From: Lutimaribacter pacificus
Lineage (GTDB): Bacteria > Pseudomonadota > Alphaproteobacteria > Rhodobacterales > Rhodobacteraceae
Length of the DNA: 64,000 bases
Direction of reading: 5' to 3'
Assembly: GCF_900142185.1 (NCBI RefSeq)
Contig: NZ_FQZZ01000008.1
Coordinates: forward strand, 1 to 64,000
This document shows positions 7,443-16,219 of this stretch, in pieces. Position numbers and translations under genes: made by a program. The notes beneath the pieces were generated by a model. The model ran no database searches and had not been told where the DNA came from. It was given only the letters and a program-made list of their open reading frames with translations. The stretch's first letter is position 1, and each line of letters begins with the position of its first letter.

Positions 7443-8870
7443 TCAATCCGTGCCGTAGCCGACGATCGCCTTGATCTCGAGGAATTCCTCAAGCCCGAAA
7501 CGGCCCCATTCGCGCCCGTTGCCGGACTGCTTGTAACCGCCGAAGGGAGCGCCCCGATCGACGGCGGGGTAATTCAGGTGAACGCCGCCCGCACGCAGGG
7601 CGCGGCCAACTGCCCGGGCGCGCTCGAGGGACGCGCTCTGCACATAGGCGGCAAGGCCGTAGGGCGTATCGTTGGCGATCCCGATCGCCTCTTCCTCGCT
7701 GTCGTAGGGAAGGATCGACAGGACCGGGCCGAAGATCTCTTCACGGGCAATGCGCATATCGTTGGTGACGTCGGTAAAGATCGTGGGTTTGACGAAATGT
7801 CCTGCATTCAGGCCGTCCGGCTTGCCAGTGCCGCCGCATATCAATGTCGCACCCTCGTCGATACCGCTCTGGATAAGTTCCTGCACCTTGTCATATTGCG
7901 CCGCGTTCACCATCGGGCCCATGTTCACGTCCTCGCGCGAGGGATCTCCGACGACATAGGTCGCCGCCGCTTCGCGTGCGAGTTCGGCAACGCGGTCCTG
8001 CATGGCGCGCGGCACCAGCATCCGCGTCGCGGCACTGCACGACTGCCCGGCATTGCCAAAGCAGCGCGCCACGCCCGGTGCCACCGCCTTTTCAAGGTCG
8101 ACATCGTCCAGAAGGATGTTCGGTGCCTTGCCGCCGAGTTCCTGCGCCACCCGTTTCACGTTGTTGGCTGCAGCCCTGGCGACCTCGATGCCGGCGCGGG
8201 TCGACCCGGTGAACGACACCATGTCGATACCCGGATGTCCCGAAATAGCGGCCCCGACCGTCGCGCCATAGCCGTTGACAAGGTTGAAAACCCCCTTGGG
8301 AAGGTCAGCTTCGTCCGCGATCTCGGCAAAGACGATCCCGCTGAGCGGTGCCTCTTCACTGGGTTTGAGCACCATCGTGCAGCCCGCCGCGATTGCCGGA
8401 GCGACCTTGCAGATGATCTGGTTGACCGGAAAGTTCCACGGCGTGATCAGCCCGCAAACCCCGATCGGTTCGCGGGTCAGAAGCGTCGTGCCGGACATCT
8501 CGTCGAAGTCGTAGTCGCGCAGCACGCGGATCATCTCGCGCAGATGGTTGGGGCCGCTGGCGGCCTGAATATTGGTCGCGGCGGTGATCGGGCAGCCCAT
8601 CTCGTCGGACAGGACCCTGGCGATATCGCCCTTGCGCTTTTCAAAACTCACGAGAAGCGCTTCGAGCAACGCGATCCGGTCGTCGACCGAACTGCGGGAA
8701 AAGGTCGCAAAGGCCCTCTGCGCAGCTTCGACGGCGCTGTCGACATCCGCGGCGGTGGCTTCGCTCACCTCGCCGATTTTCCGCTCGGTGGCGGGGTTGA
8801 AGACGTCGATAACACCTGTGCCCTGCGAGTTCCGCCACTCACCGTCGATATAAATCTGCCTGCTGTGCAT
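7443..8870 (-). CDS. NAD(P)-dependent aldehyde dehydrogenase
   Basis: This 475-residue member of the ALDH superfamily oxidises an aldehyde to an acid. The catalytic cysteine is C278 in FGNAGQSCSAATRM and the general base is E244 in VAQELGGKAPN. The cofactor-binding PWNFP (144-148) and FTGSTRAG (220-227) motifs are present. The start at 8870 has GGAGG upstream; an alternative ATG at 8888 would add six codons. It is the last gene of the LacI-controlled operon, 25 bp after the M19-type gene, and would oxidise an aldehyde released by the FAD oxidase or hydrolase upstream. The substrate cannot be read from the sequence. Confidence 0.92.
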   Translation of the reverse strand: MHSRQIYIDGEWRNSQGTGVIDVFNPATERKIGEVSEATAADVDSAVEAAQRAFATFSRSSVDDRIALLEALLVSFEKRKGDIARVLSDEMGCPITAATNIQAASGPNHLREMIRVLRDYDFDEMSGTTLLTREPIGVCGLITPWNFPVNQIICKVAPAIAAGCTMVLKPSEEAPLSGIVFAEIADEADLPKGVFNLVNGYGATVGAAISGHPGIDMVSFTGSTRAGIEVARAAANNVKRVAQELGGKAPNILLDDVDLEKAVAPGVARCFGNAGQSCSAATRMLVPRAMQDRVAELAREAAATYVVGDPSREDVNMGPMVNAAQYDKVQELIQSGIDEGATLICGGTGKPDGLNAGHFVKPTIFTDVTNDMRIAREEIFGPVLSILPYDSEEEAIGIANDTPYGLAAYVQSASLERARAVGRALRAGGVHLNYPAVDRGAPFGGYKQSGNGREWGRFGLEEFLEIKAIVGYGTD

Positions 8871-8895
8871 ACCAGCCTCCTTGTTCATCCCTGTG

Positions 8896-9870
8896 TCATT
8901 TCCCGCCCGGAAAAACCTCGCCGTAGACGCGGCGCCAGTTGCCGAAGCAGATCGCCTCGACCTCGTCCGGCGAGAAACCGATATTGCCGAGCGCGCCGGG
9001 AATGCGGCCGATGTGGCGAACCTCGGTGAACCAGTCGAGCGGTGCGGTGGTGCCCGGGTTTTCGGGCGACCCGGCGCCGTAGTCGATTTCGCGCGTCCAG
9101 CGCCCCATGCGCATCCAGTGCATGTCGGCCAGGGTGTGGCCGTGGCTCCGGTCGGTTCCGATACCCACGTGGTCGATACCCACGAGGTCGACGGTACGGG
9201 CGACGATCTCGGCCCATTTCTCGGCGCTCTCGGCATGTTCGGGCGCGCAAATGTTTCGGTAGCTGGCACAGCCGATGATTCCGCGCCGTTCCTTGAGCAG
9301 CGCCAGCGTCTTGTCCGTCTTGTTACGCTTGTGCGGTATCACTGACGCGGGATTGGCATGAGTGATCGCCACCGGTTTATCCGAGTGTTCGATGACCTGC
9401 TGGCTGGTGAGTTCACCCACATGAGACAGGTCGATCAGGATGCCGTGTTCGTTCATCTCACGAACCATCACCTTGCCCGCGCGCGAAAGGCCGGAATCCT
9501 CGGGTTCGTAGCAGCTCCCGCCGTATTCGTTCTGGTTATTGTAGGTCAGCTGGACCACGCGCACGCCGAGATCTTGGAAAAGTTCGACAAAACGGATGCG
9601 GCTGTCGAAGAGGTTGGTGTTCTGAAAGCCGACGATGATCGCCGTCTTGCCCTCTGCCCGGGCGCGGTCGATGTCCTCGGCGTCACGGACCAGCACGACG
9701 AGGTCCGCATTCTCGCGGGCAAGGTCGCGCCAGCGGGTGATGGCGTCGAGGGATTCGATACACCCCTGCCAGAACCCCCCGGTGATGGTGACGCAGCTGA
9801 CCGCCCCTGCCCTGAGTTCTTCGAAAACACCGCGGTTGAAGTGCCCGCATTGAAGTCCGTCGATCAACAT
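8896..9870 (-). CDS. M19 (renal dipeptidase)-family hydrolase with altered metal site
   Basis: This 324-residue protein has the TIM-barrel fold of the membrane dipeptidase family (amidohydrolase superfamily). H150 (DLSHVGE) and H171 (ITHANP) match conserved metal ligands, and GIGTDRSHG carries the expected aspartate. The N-terminal HxD motif is absent: the protein begins MLIDGLQCGHFNRG. The bridging glutamate of the family is replaced, reading GFQN (Q83) where GVEGG is usual. This indicates a subfamily with a mononuclear or otherwise changed centre, so true dipeptidase activity is doubtful. AGGAAC precedes the ATG. It is the seventh gene of the LacI-controlled operon. Confidence 0.8.
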   Translation of the reverse strand: MLIDGLQCGHFNRGVFEELRAGAVSCVTITGGFWQGCIESLDAITRWRDLARENADLVVLVRDAEDIDRARAEGKTAIIVGFQNTNLFDSRIRFVELFQDLGVRVVQLTYNNQNEYGGSCYEPEDSGLSRAGKVMVREMNEHGILIDLSHVGELTSQQVIEHSDKPVAITHANPASVIPHKRNKTDKTLALLKERRGIIGCASYRNICAPEHAESAEKWAEIVARTVDLVGIDHVGIGTDRSHGHTLADMHWMRMGRWTREIDYGAGSPENPGTTAPLDWFTEVRHIGRIPGALGNIGFSPDEVEAICFGNWRRVYGEVFPGGK

Positions 9871-9913
9871 GTTCGTTCCTGTTCCTGGGATGATTTCTTG
9901 CGATTGGATACGG

Positions 9914-10918
9914 TCAGATCGTCGACCCTCGGATCATCAACTGGCGTCCGATCTTGTGTTGCAGGACGGGTCCGGCCGGACTCTCGGCCGAGACGACGAT
10001 TTGTGCCGCCTGAGTGGCGAGTTCCCGGTAATTCGTCGAAAGCGTGGTCATCGCCGGACGAACGAAGGACGCCCATTCGATATCGCCGAAACCGATGATC
10101 GACAGCGCCCCGGGAACAGCGATCCCGGCGTCGGCCGCGGCGGCCATGACACCCAGGGCCATCTCGTCGCTGCCGCAGACGACGGCATCGAAATCCTCCT
10201 GCCGCGCCGCGATCTTCTCACCCGAGGCATAACCTGCCGGGTAACGGTAAGCGCAGTCGAAGACGCGCTCCCCGGCAACCTCCACGCCCCATTCCCCAAG
10301 CGCACGCCGGTAACCCTGATAGCGCCACGACCCCACGGCAGACCCTTCGATCCGCCCGACATAGCCGATCTTGCGGCAGCCCCGGCGCAAAAGGTAGTCG
10401 GTCGCTTCAAAGGCGCCCTGGTCGTCGTCATGCCAGACCGAGGGAATACCGTCGGCGGACCTGTCCTGGCCGACAACGATGATCGGACAGGCCGAGAATT
10501 CAACCTCGGAACGAAAGCTCCCGATTGCCGCCATGTCGACGGGATCGGGGGTGGCCAGGATGAGGCCGCTCAGACGCAGCGCCTTGGCCCGGGCCAGGAT
10601 CGCTTCGAACCGGTCCCCCCGATGGCCGAGGTTGAAAAGCAGAAGGTCCAGACCGTTCGCCTCGAGTGCGTTCTGCATATGCTGCGAAAGCTGGAGGTAG
10701 ACATACTGTTCGATATCGCCGATGGCGAAGGCAACCGTATTGTTCTTGCCGCTGCGCAGCCCTTGGGCAAACAGGTTGGGTTCATAGCCAAGCTCGCGCA
10801 CGGCACGCAACACACGTTCTTTCGTGGCCGGGGCCACGATCGACTTTTCACTCAACACGCGCGAAACCGTGGCAGGCGACACCCCCGCCCGTTTGGCTAC
10901 ATCCAATACGGTTGTCAC
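9914..10918 (-). CDS. LacI-family transcriptional regulator
   Basis: This 334-residue regulator starts at a GTG, with GGAGG upstream. The N-terminal helix-turn-helix DVAKRAGVSPATVSRVL (6-22) and hinge NLFAQGLRSGKNNTVAF are followed by a periplasmic-binding-protein-like ligand domain (about 60-330). LacI proteins with this type of recognition helix bind dyads with a central CG, and such a site, TTCTGAAAACGTTTTCAGAA, lies in front of the operon at 15676-15695. The gene is in the middle of the operon it probably controls, so repression would be autoregulated. The effector is unknown; most relatives sense sugars, but the enzymes nearby are not sugar enzymes. Confidence 0.92.
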   Translation of the reverse strand: MTTVLDVAKRAGVSPATVSRVLSEKSIVAPATKERVLRAVRELGYEPNLFAQGLRSGKNNTVAFAIGDIEQYVYLQLSQHMQNALEANGLDLLLFNLGHRGDRFEAILARAKALRLSGLILATPDPVDMAAIGSFRSEVEFSACPIIVVGQDRSADGIPSVWHDDDQGAFEATDYLLRRGCRKIGYVGRIEGSAVGSWRYQGYRRALGEWGVEVAGERVFDCAYRYPAGYASGEKIAARQEDFDAVVCGSDEMALGVMAAAADAGIAVPGALSIIGFGDIEWASFVRPAMTTLSTNYRELATQAAQIVVSAESPAGPVLQHKIGRQLMIRGSTI

Positions 10919-10937
10919 TTTCCAATCCTCCTGCCGA

Positions 10938-11231
10938 TCAGACTTCGTCCCGCAGCGGATCCACGGGATGCCGGGCCATCGGATAGACCTGAAGGTCCAT
11001 GTATGGCCAGACCGGGAGGCTGGTCAGCACGTCATGCAGTTCGGTTGTGTCCCTGGCGCGCCAGAGACCCCAGTTCTCCTTGCGGCCCGGCACCCGCCAC
11101 ATACGGACCAGATGCCCCTTTTCCACCAGCGTGGCGGCATGGGCGCGCTCACGGTTCCTGAGGTCGAGCCGTTCCTCCTGCGTTACGGATTCGGGCCATA
11201 TGAATTTGATATTCACCAGATACTCGGCCAT
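10938..11231 (-). CDS. Muconolactone delta-isomerase-like small protein
   Basis: This 97-residue protein belongs to the ferredoxin-like alpha+beta barrel family of muconolactone isomerases (CatC). The opening EYLVNIKFIWPES, the RERAHAATLVEKGHLVRMWRVPG segment and the closing PxxPYMDLQVYPMARHP region fit. No other beta-ketoadipate or catechol ortho-cleavage gene is in this operon, so muconolactone is unlikely to be the substrate. Relatives outside catechol loci are often of unknown function. AGGAG precedes the ATG, and the gene lies 10 bp after the FAD oxidoreductase gene, suggesting a paired role. Confidence 0.8.
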   Translation of the reverse strand: MAEYLVNIKFIWPESVTQEERLDLRNRERAHAATLVEKGHLVRMWRVPGRKENWGLWRARDTTELHDVLTSLPVWPYMDLQVYPMARHPVDPLRDEV

Positions 11232-11241
11232 TCGCCTTCTC

Positions 11242-12861
11242 CTATCCTTGTGTCATTGCGTGAACGCCCCCGGAGGTTCCTGCCATATCTCTCAGGACCG
11301 CCCGGGCGGTGTTGTGACCGGCGATGCCGGAGACGAAATTGCCGGGCCAGCACCCGTTGCCCGACAGGTAGAGACCGTCAGTATAGGTGCGATAATTCTG
11401 CAGGCCCGGAAAGGGACGCATCCAGAACTGGCGGAAGGGCAACATGTCCCCGTGCGATATATTGGCCTGCACCAGCCCGTACTCGGTTTCGAACTCGTCG
11501 GCGTCGAGCATGGCGTAATCGCTCACGATGCCGCGGATGTTCGGTATCCATTGCTCGAGAATATCGAGCACCCGGCTGAACAGGCGATCGCGCTCGTCCG
11601 CCCAGGTCGTGCCGGTCAGATTGTACGGAGCGTTTCCGATGTTGAGCGACAGGACATGCTTGCCCTCGGGCGCCAGGCCCGGGGATGTCATGGACGAACA
11701 CAAGCCCCAGATCACCGGATTCTCGGGAACCCTGCCGAGCAGCATGTCGGCATAGCTCTCTTCGAGGTAGCGGATGCTCGGCGCGACGCGAAGCTGGGCG
11801 GCGGCCAGCGCCCTGGCCTCGTCCTCGTTGCCGGCAAAAGTATAGCGGGGGAAATCGTCGAGCGCGAGAACCACCTTGAATGCCTTGCCCCGCAGGGGTT
11901 GGGTGCGCCGTTTTTGGGCAACCGCGGTCCAGCGTTCATCGTCGCTTTCGAGGATATCGACCGTAAGATGAGGGTTCATCGCCGAAATGACAATCGGCGC
12001 CACCAGTTCGGTGCCGTCTGCAAAAGACACACCTGCCACCTTGCCGCCCCTGGTGTAAATCCGGTCGGCGGCCTTGTTCCTGAGGATTGTGACGCCCTGC
12101 GCGGTGACACTGGCCTCCATCGCGTCGATGATGGCCCCCATCCCGCCGACGGGCAGGCCGGTCGATCCGCGCAACGGCATCCGCCGTGGGTCGTCCTCTT
12201 CCGTCGCGGCGAGCGAGGCGAGCGATAGCGGCCGCATCATCAGGTTAAACGGCGTGCCGGGCGTCGAAGGGCCGACGATGCCGCTTACCACGGCAAGCGG
12301 GCTCAACAGCGACTGGCTCTGCGGCGAGAGTTCGAAATACTCGAACAGTTCCCGCGCGCTGCCCAGCACGATGCGCGAAAACGCCTCCTGGTCCTCGATC
12401 GCGTCAAGGTTCCGCACAAGTTCCTTGAGCGTCGGAGGCTCCCGGAAAAGCGAGATGCCAAGCCGGTTGGCGAACTTCTGGAGGTAGTCGTTGAACGCGT
12501 TGTAGCGGCTGGATTCTCCGGGGCGGAAACTCTCGAGGATTGCCTCCGTCCGCTCGCGTTCGCGCCAGCCGATAAACGGTTGCGAATCTTCGAGCGGATG
12601 AACCAGCGTGGGGTTCGGGCGGACGAACTTCAGCCCGAACTCCTCCAGCTTCATGTCGTTCACGATCATCGGCTCAAGCGAACCGGGCGAATTCGTGATG
12701 GTCGAAAAGTAACCCGGCAGGAACTCCCGGCGCGCGGCCGGGCCGCCTACGAAATCGTTCTTTTCGGCGATCACCACCTTCTGCCCGGCCGCGGCAAGAT
12801 AGCTCGCCGCGACAAGGCCGTTGTGACCACCACCTAGTATTATGACGTCGTATTCAGACAT
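11242..12861 (-). CDS. Phytoene-desaturase/PYROXD2-like FAD-dependent oxidoreductase
   Basis: This 539-residue flavoprotein has an N-terminal Rossmann motif ILGGGHNGLVAASYLAAAG (8-26) and a C-terminal FAD motif (DGLYLSGNGCWPGNFVSGIAGHNTA near 495-520). Overall similarity is to the PYROXD2 / NAD(P)-FAD oxidoreductase branch of the amine-oxidase superfamily. Such enzymes oxidise C-N or C-C bonds of amines or polyenes. No carotenoid genes are nearby, so phytoene is not the substrate. It sits between the ABC binding protein and the muconolactone-isomerase-like gene and is likely the first catabolic enzyme of the operon, giving a product for the hydrolase and the aldehyde dehydrogenase. Confidence 0.85.
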   Translation of the reverse strand: MSEYDVIILGGGHNGLVAASYLAAAGQKVVIAEKNDFVGGPAARREFLPGYFSTITNSPGSLEPMIVNDMKLEEFGLKFVRPNPTLVHPLEDSQPFIGWRERERTEAILESFRPGESSRYNAFNDYLQKFANRLGISLFREPPTLKELVRNLDAIEDQEAFSRIVLGSARELFEYFELSPQSQSLLSPLAVVSGIVGPSTPGTPFNLMMRPLSLASLAATEEDDPRRMPLRGSTGLPVGGMGAIIDAMEASVTAQGVTILRNKAADRIYTRGGKVAGVSFADGTELVAPIVISAMNPHLTVDILESDDERWTAVAQKRRTQPLRGKAFKVVLALDDFPRYTFAGNEDEARALAAAQLRVAPSIRYLEESYADMLLGRVPENPVIWGLCSSMTSPGLAPEGKHVLSLNIGNAPYNLTGTTWADERDRLFSRVLDILEQWIPNIRGIVSDYAMLDADEFETEYGLVQANISHGDMLPFRQFWMRPFPGLQNYRTYTDGLYLSGNGCWPGNFVSGIAGHNTARAVLRDMAGTSGGVHAMTQG

Positions 12862-12894
12862 TCTTCGGGTCCGGGTTACTTTCAGGCTCTGGTC

Positions 12895-13869
12895 TCAGGG
12901 GAAATACTTGTCGGTGTAATAGGCCGAGGCCTCCCAACCGCCGTCCATCTCGCCCACATCCTCGAGAACCTGAAGAAGCGCGGTCACCTGCCCTTCAGAG
13001 ACATGGCCCCAGTCATCCGCACCCGCATCGGTCGACAGCGCCAGAAGGCCGGTCATGTAGTCGACGCACTGGGAATGCTCCCCGGGCAGTTCACGCTCTG
13101 CCCGCGCCAGCGTGCAGGCGGCCTCCGGGTCGGCGGCAACCTCCTGGAACGCCCTCTTCGTTACCTCCAGGAAGGTCGTGATACTGTCCCCAAGCCTCTC
13201 CTCGGAGCCGGGATTCACGGCGAAGCCGAAGCCGAGAAGCGGCACACCGTGTTCGGCCAGAAGGAAGGATTCCGGCTGGTACCCGGCCCCGCGCACCAGC
13301 GCGTTATAGGCATAGGAATCGCCGCTCACCACGTCCACCTGTCCGGCCATGAGGGCCGTGGTCTTGGTGCTGCCGTCCATCGACACGATATTGAGATCGG
13401 TTTCGGAAATATCGTTGGCCAGCTGGAATATACGCAGGCTCAACTGATCCGATCCGCCGGGCGTGCTGCCGATGCGATACCTGGTCAGGTCCTGCGGTTC
13501 GTTCAGTTCGACCTTGCCTTCAAGCCCGATGAATGAGGCCGCGGTACGCGGCTGGTAAACCCCCACGATCCTGAGCGGAATACCCTTCGAGATCGCATGT
13601 GCGGCATTGGTGATGTTGAGGTGGCCGATGTCGTAGTTGCCCTGACCGACAAGCTGTGCGGTCGTATTCGATCCGCGGCCTTCCTCGAACTCGACGTCAA
13701 GTCCGGCCTCTTCGTAGTAACCCTTGGCCAGAGCTACAATAAACGGTGCATGGTAGGGGCGCCATGCCCAGTCGAGCGCGACCTTGATCTCGTCCGCCAG
13801 GGTCGCCGAGGGCGCCGCCAGCAGGGCCGCGGAAGCCGCGAGCAGTGTCGTTCTGATCTTGCATGTCAT
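12895..13869 (-). CDS. ABC transporter substrate-binding protein (NMT1/SsuA type)
   Basis: This 324-residue periplasmic protein has a signal peptide (MTCKIRTTLLAASAALLAAPSATLA). The mature start, EIKVALDWAWRPYHAPFIVALAKGYYEEAGLDVEF, is characteristic of the NMT1/THI5 and SsuA-like branch, which binds sulfonates, pyrimidine precursors, nitrate or aromatic acids. It includes GRGSNTTAQLVGQGNYDIGH around residue 70, the usual ligand-loop region. The ABC permease and ATPase genes lie directly upstream in the same operon. The ligand is unknown; the LALDW(x)PN pattern of pyrimidine-type members is only partly matched. Confidence 0.9.
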   Translation of the reverse strand: MTCKIRTTLLAASAALLAAPSATLADEIKVALDWAWRPYHAPFIVALAKGYYEEAGLDVEFEEGRGSNTTAQLVGQGNYDIGHLNITNAAHAISKGIPLRIVGVYQPRTAASFIGLEGKVELNEPQDLTRYRIGSTPGGSDQLSLRIFQLANDISETDLNIVSMDGSTKTTALMAGQVDVVSGDSYAYNALVRGAGYQPESFLLAEHGVPLLGFGFAVNPGSEERLGDSITTFLEVTKRAFQEVAADPEAACTLARAERELPGEHSQCVDYMTGLLALSTDAGADDWGHVSEGQVTALLQVLEDVGEMDGGWEASAYYTDKYFP

Positions 13870-13949
13870 CGTTGCATTCTCCGTGTTGGTTGGTTTCCGT
13901 TGGTTTTATTATTATTTTTGTGATTTTTCCCTGGACGCCTGTTCCCTGG

Positions 13950-14792
13950 TCACCGCTGGCTTGCGTGCCAGGGGATCGACAGTTTCTCGACCAGTTCGGC
14001 GAGGTACCAGATGGTCACCCCGAAAACCGAGATGATGATGACCGATGCGAATGCGTAGGGCGTGTCGAGGCTGCCGACCGCCTGGATCAGCGCATAGCCA
14101 AGGCCGCGGTTCGAGGCGACGAATTCACCGATCACCGCCCCGACCGGAGCGCCGGTCGCCGCGATCTTGATACCCGAGAAGACATGCGGAAGCGCGGTCG
14201 GGATGCGTATCTTCCACATCGTCTGCCACCGGTTCGCCCGCATCGACTTGACCAGTTGGAGCAGGTCGGGTTCGGCCGACTTCAAACCGGTCACCGTGCT
14301 CACGACGATCGGGAAGAAGGTAAAGACGACGACGAAGATGATCCCGCTTTTAAGTCCGAAGCCGATCCACACCAGCAAGAGCGGCGCAACGACCACCTTG
14401 GGGATAGCATGAGCGATCACCAGCCATGGATAAAGCACCCGGTCGATCGAACGCGATGTCGCAATGGCGGCCCCAACCACGATACCAAGCACCAGCGCGA
14501 TGACAAAGCCCACCGACGAGGCGACGACCGTGTACCACAGGTGCGACATCAGAACCGGCCACCGGTCGATCATCGTCTCGAAGACCTGCATGGGTGCGGG
14601 TAACAGATACTGGGGCAAGGCGAAGCCCCAGACCGCCAGCTCCCATAGCAGAAGACCCGCGATGCCGCTCAGCAGCGGCAGAAGCGATCCATGATAGATC
14701 TTGAGCCATTTGGCCCGGCGCACCATACGCTGGTGCTCGGCCAGGTCTTCTGTCTCGGCGGCAGACGGGTTGTCGATACGTAGCTCCGTCAT
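13950..14792 (-). CDS. ABC transporter permease (SsuC/TauC-like)
   Basis: This 280-residue inner-membrane protein has six predicted helices between about residues 40 and 265 and the BPD-type cytoplasmic EAA-like loop (GAPVGAVIGEFVASNRGLGY near 205-225) that contacts the ATPase. The start at 14792 follows the ATPase stop by 4 bp, with GGGAG some distance upstream. An upstream in-frame start would read through the ATPase gene and is unlikely. Together with the ATPase and the NMT1-type binding protein it forms a complete importer of the nitrate/sulfonate/taurine class. Confidence 0.9.
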   Translation of the reverse strand: MTELRIDNPSAAETEDLAEHQRMVRRAKWLKIYHGSLLPLLSGIAGLLLWELAVWGFALPQYLLPAPMQVFETMIDRWPVLMSHLWYTVVASSVGFVIALVLGIVVGAAIATSRSIDRVLYPWLVIAHAIPKVVVAPLLLVWIGFGLKSGIIFVVVFTFFPIVVSTVTGLKSAEPDLLQLVKSMRANRWQTMWKIRIPTALPHVFSGIKIAATGAPVGAVIGEFVASNRGLGYALIQAVGSLDTPYAFASVIIISVFGVTIWYLAELVEKLSIPWHASQR

Positions 14793-14796
14793 GGTC

Positions 14797-15573
14797 TCAA
14801 AGCACTCCCGCCTTCTCGAAATGGATACGAATGCGACGCGTGATGTCGATGAACTCGGGCTCCTCACGAACCGAAAGGGTCCGGGGCTTGGGGATACCAA
14901 CCTCGATATCGTCGATGATCCGCCCGGGCCGATCGGACATCACGATCACCCTGTCCGACAGGAACACCGCCTCGGCGATACTGTGGGTGATGAAGAAGGT
15001 CGTGACCTCCTCGTGCATCTGAAGCCGCTGAACGATCACGTTCATCTTGTCCCGGGTCAACGCATCGAGCGCACTGAACGGTTCGTCGAGAAACAGCATC
15101 GAGGGCTTGAGCAGCAGCGCCCGCGCGATCGAGACGCGCTGCCGCATACCGCCCGAGAGTTCCCACGGCTGGTTGTTCTCGAAACCGGAAACGCCCAGTT
15201 CCTCGAGCAGGTTGCGCGCCCGCGTCCTGATCTTCTCGTCCACCCGCCCCCGCAACTCGGCAGGCAGCAGGACGTTCTCGAGAACCGTGCGCCAGTCGAG
15301 CAGCAGATCTTTCTGGAACACCACGCCAACGTCGTCGAGCGGGCCGTTTACATTACGGGACTGGACGGTGATCTCACCCCGGGTGCGATCCTCGAGCCCC
15401 GCCAGGACCTTGAGCATCGTGCTTTTTCCGCAGCCGCTGGGCCCGACAATTCCGACCGTCTGCCCGCGATCGAAACTGAACGAGATCGGACCCAGGGCGT
15501 GGACCACCCCACTGGGGGTGAAATAGGTCTTTTCAACACTCTTCACGTCGACGAATGAAGCGGTATCCAGCAT
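14797..15573 (-). CDS. ABC transporter ATP-binding protein (SsuB/TauB-like)
   Basis: This 258-residue ATPase has Walker A GPSGCGKS (44-51), Q-loop VVFQKDLLLDW, signature LSGGMRQR, Walker B MLFLDEPF and switch histidine FFITHS. This set is typical for nitrate/sulfonate/taurine importers. The start at 15573 has GAGGAG upstream. It is the first gene of the eight-gene operon ending at 7443, and the LacI-type operator lies about 100 bp upstream of its start. Confidence 0.93.
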   Translation of the reverse strand: MLDTASFVDVKSVEKTYFTPSGVVHALGPISFSFDRGQTVGIVGPSGCGKSTMLKVLAGLEDRTRGEITVQSRNVNGPLDDVGVVFQKDLLLDWRTVLENVLLPAELRGRVDEKIRTRARNLLEELGVSGFENNQPWELSGGMRQRVSIARALLLKPSMLFLDEPFSALDALTRDKMNVIVQRLQMHEEVTTFFITHSIAEAVFLSDRVIVMSDRPGRIIDDIEVGIPKPRTLSVREEPEFIDITRRIRIHFEKAGVL

Positions 15574-15675
15574 TACCCTGCTCCTCGGCGCGGCCGCCTG
15601 ATGCAGCCGCCTTGGTTCCTGTCCAGCCGATGCCCTGACGGCTCCGGCCTCAGAAAACGCCAAAATGATAACGTT

Positions 15676-15695
15676 TTCTGAAAACGTTTTCAGAA
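15676..15695. promoter_or_regulatory. Perfect 20-bp LacI-type operator
   Basis: TTCTGAAAACGTTTTCAGAA is a perfect palindrome with the central CG typical of LacI-family operators. A further half-match, AACGTTTTC, overlaps it on the left at 15670-15678. It lies about 100 bp upstream of the ATPase start at 15573, in the right place to repress the operon. The LacI regulator at 9914-10918 inside the operon is the natural ligand, by inference. Confidence 0.78.
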
Positions 15696-15699
15696 TAGG

Positions 15700-16075
15700 T
15701 AGCGGTATCGATTCGTGTCAATGGGGATGGCCGGTTTTCCAGTGAACGGGTGTCGGGATGGCCCCGGAATGATGAGAAAACAACCGGACTTCCCTGCCAA
15801 AGCACATATCGGCCCGGCTACGGAAACCGATGGCCGGCAATTGCTCAGCGATCGGTTTGCGCGCATCTCGACGCTTCGGGAAACCGATGCAGAACAAACC
15901 CGGACGGACAGATGTCAGACGGTTTTGGACAAGGTTCTACAAGGACAGTTTGCCCGCCCCGCCAGGGACGCCGGAATGCCCCCGCCAACTGCTCCGCCCC
16001 CGCCCCGCGGCCCCCGTGACAACCGCCCTTAAAGAGCCTCCTTCAGCATCAACGAGGCTACCCCTCGCACGATCA
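15700..16075. other. Intergenic stretch without recognised gene
   Basis: Between the LacI operator and the GCATGC sites there are short open frames in all phases (for example 15715-16032) but none with a ribosome-binding site or recognisable protein. The stretch around 15990-16015 is strongly C-rich. Nothing further can be supported. Confidence 0.5.
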
Positions 16076-16139
16076 TTTTGCATGCAAAAATGCCGAAACC
16101 GGCGTTGACGGCAGAAAACTGTCGCGTTAATGCATGCTA
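16076..16139. promoter_or_regulatory. Promoter and paired GCATGC operators of the biotin-dependent operon
   Basis: Two sites frame a promoter. TTTTGCATGCAAAA (16076-16089) is a perfect 14-bp palindrome, and TGCATGCTA lies at 16131-16139. The GCATGC cores start at 16080 and 16132, exactly 52 bp apart. Between them TTGACG (16105-16110) and TAATGC (16128-16133) form a -35/-10 pair with 17-bp spacing, and the second site overlaps the -10. The same pair with the same 52-bp spacing occurs at 24241-24304. Confidence 0.65.
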
Positions 16140-16219
16140 TACGCCTTTTGGCGGATTGGTCGCCCACCGCGCAACGCGTGGACCGGCGATAAGCGCAAAG
16201 ATGAGAAAGGGAGTGTGGA

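Noticed and set aside
15715-16032. Short frames between the LacI operator and the biotin operon
   Set aside because: No ribosome-binding site, low-complexity proline/arginine-rich products, no recognisable protein.
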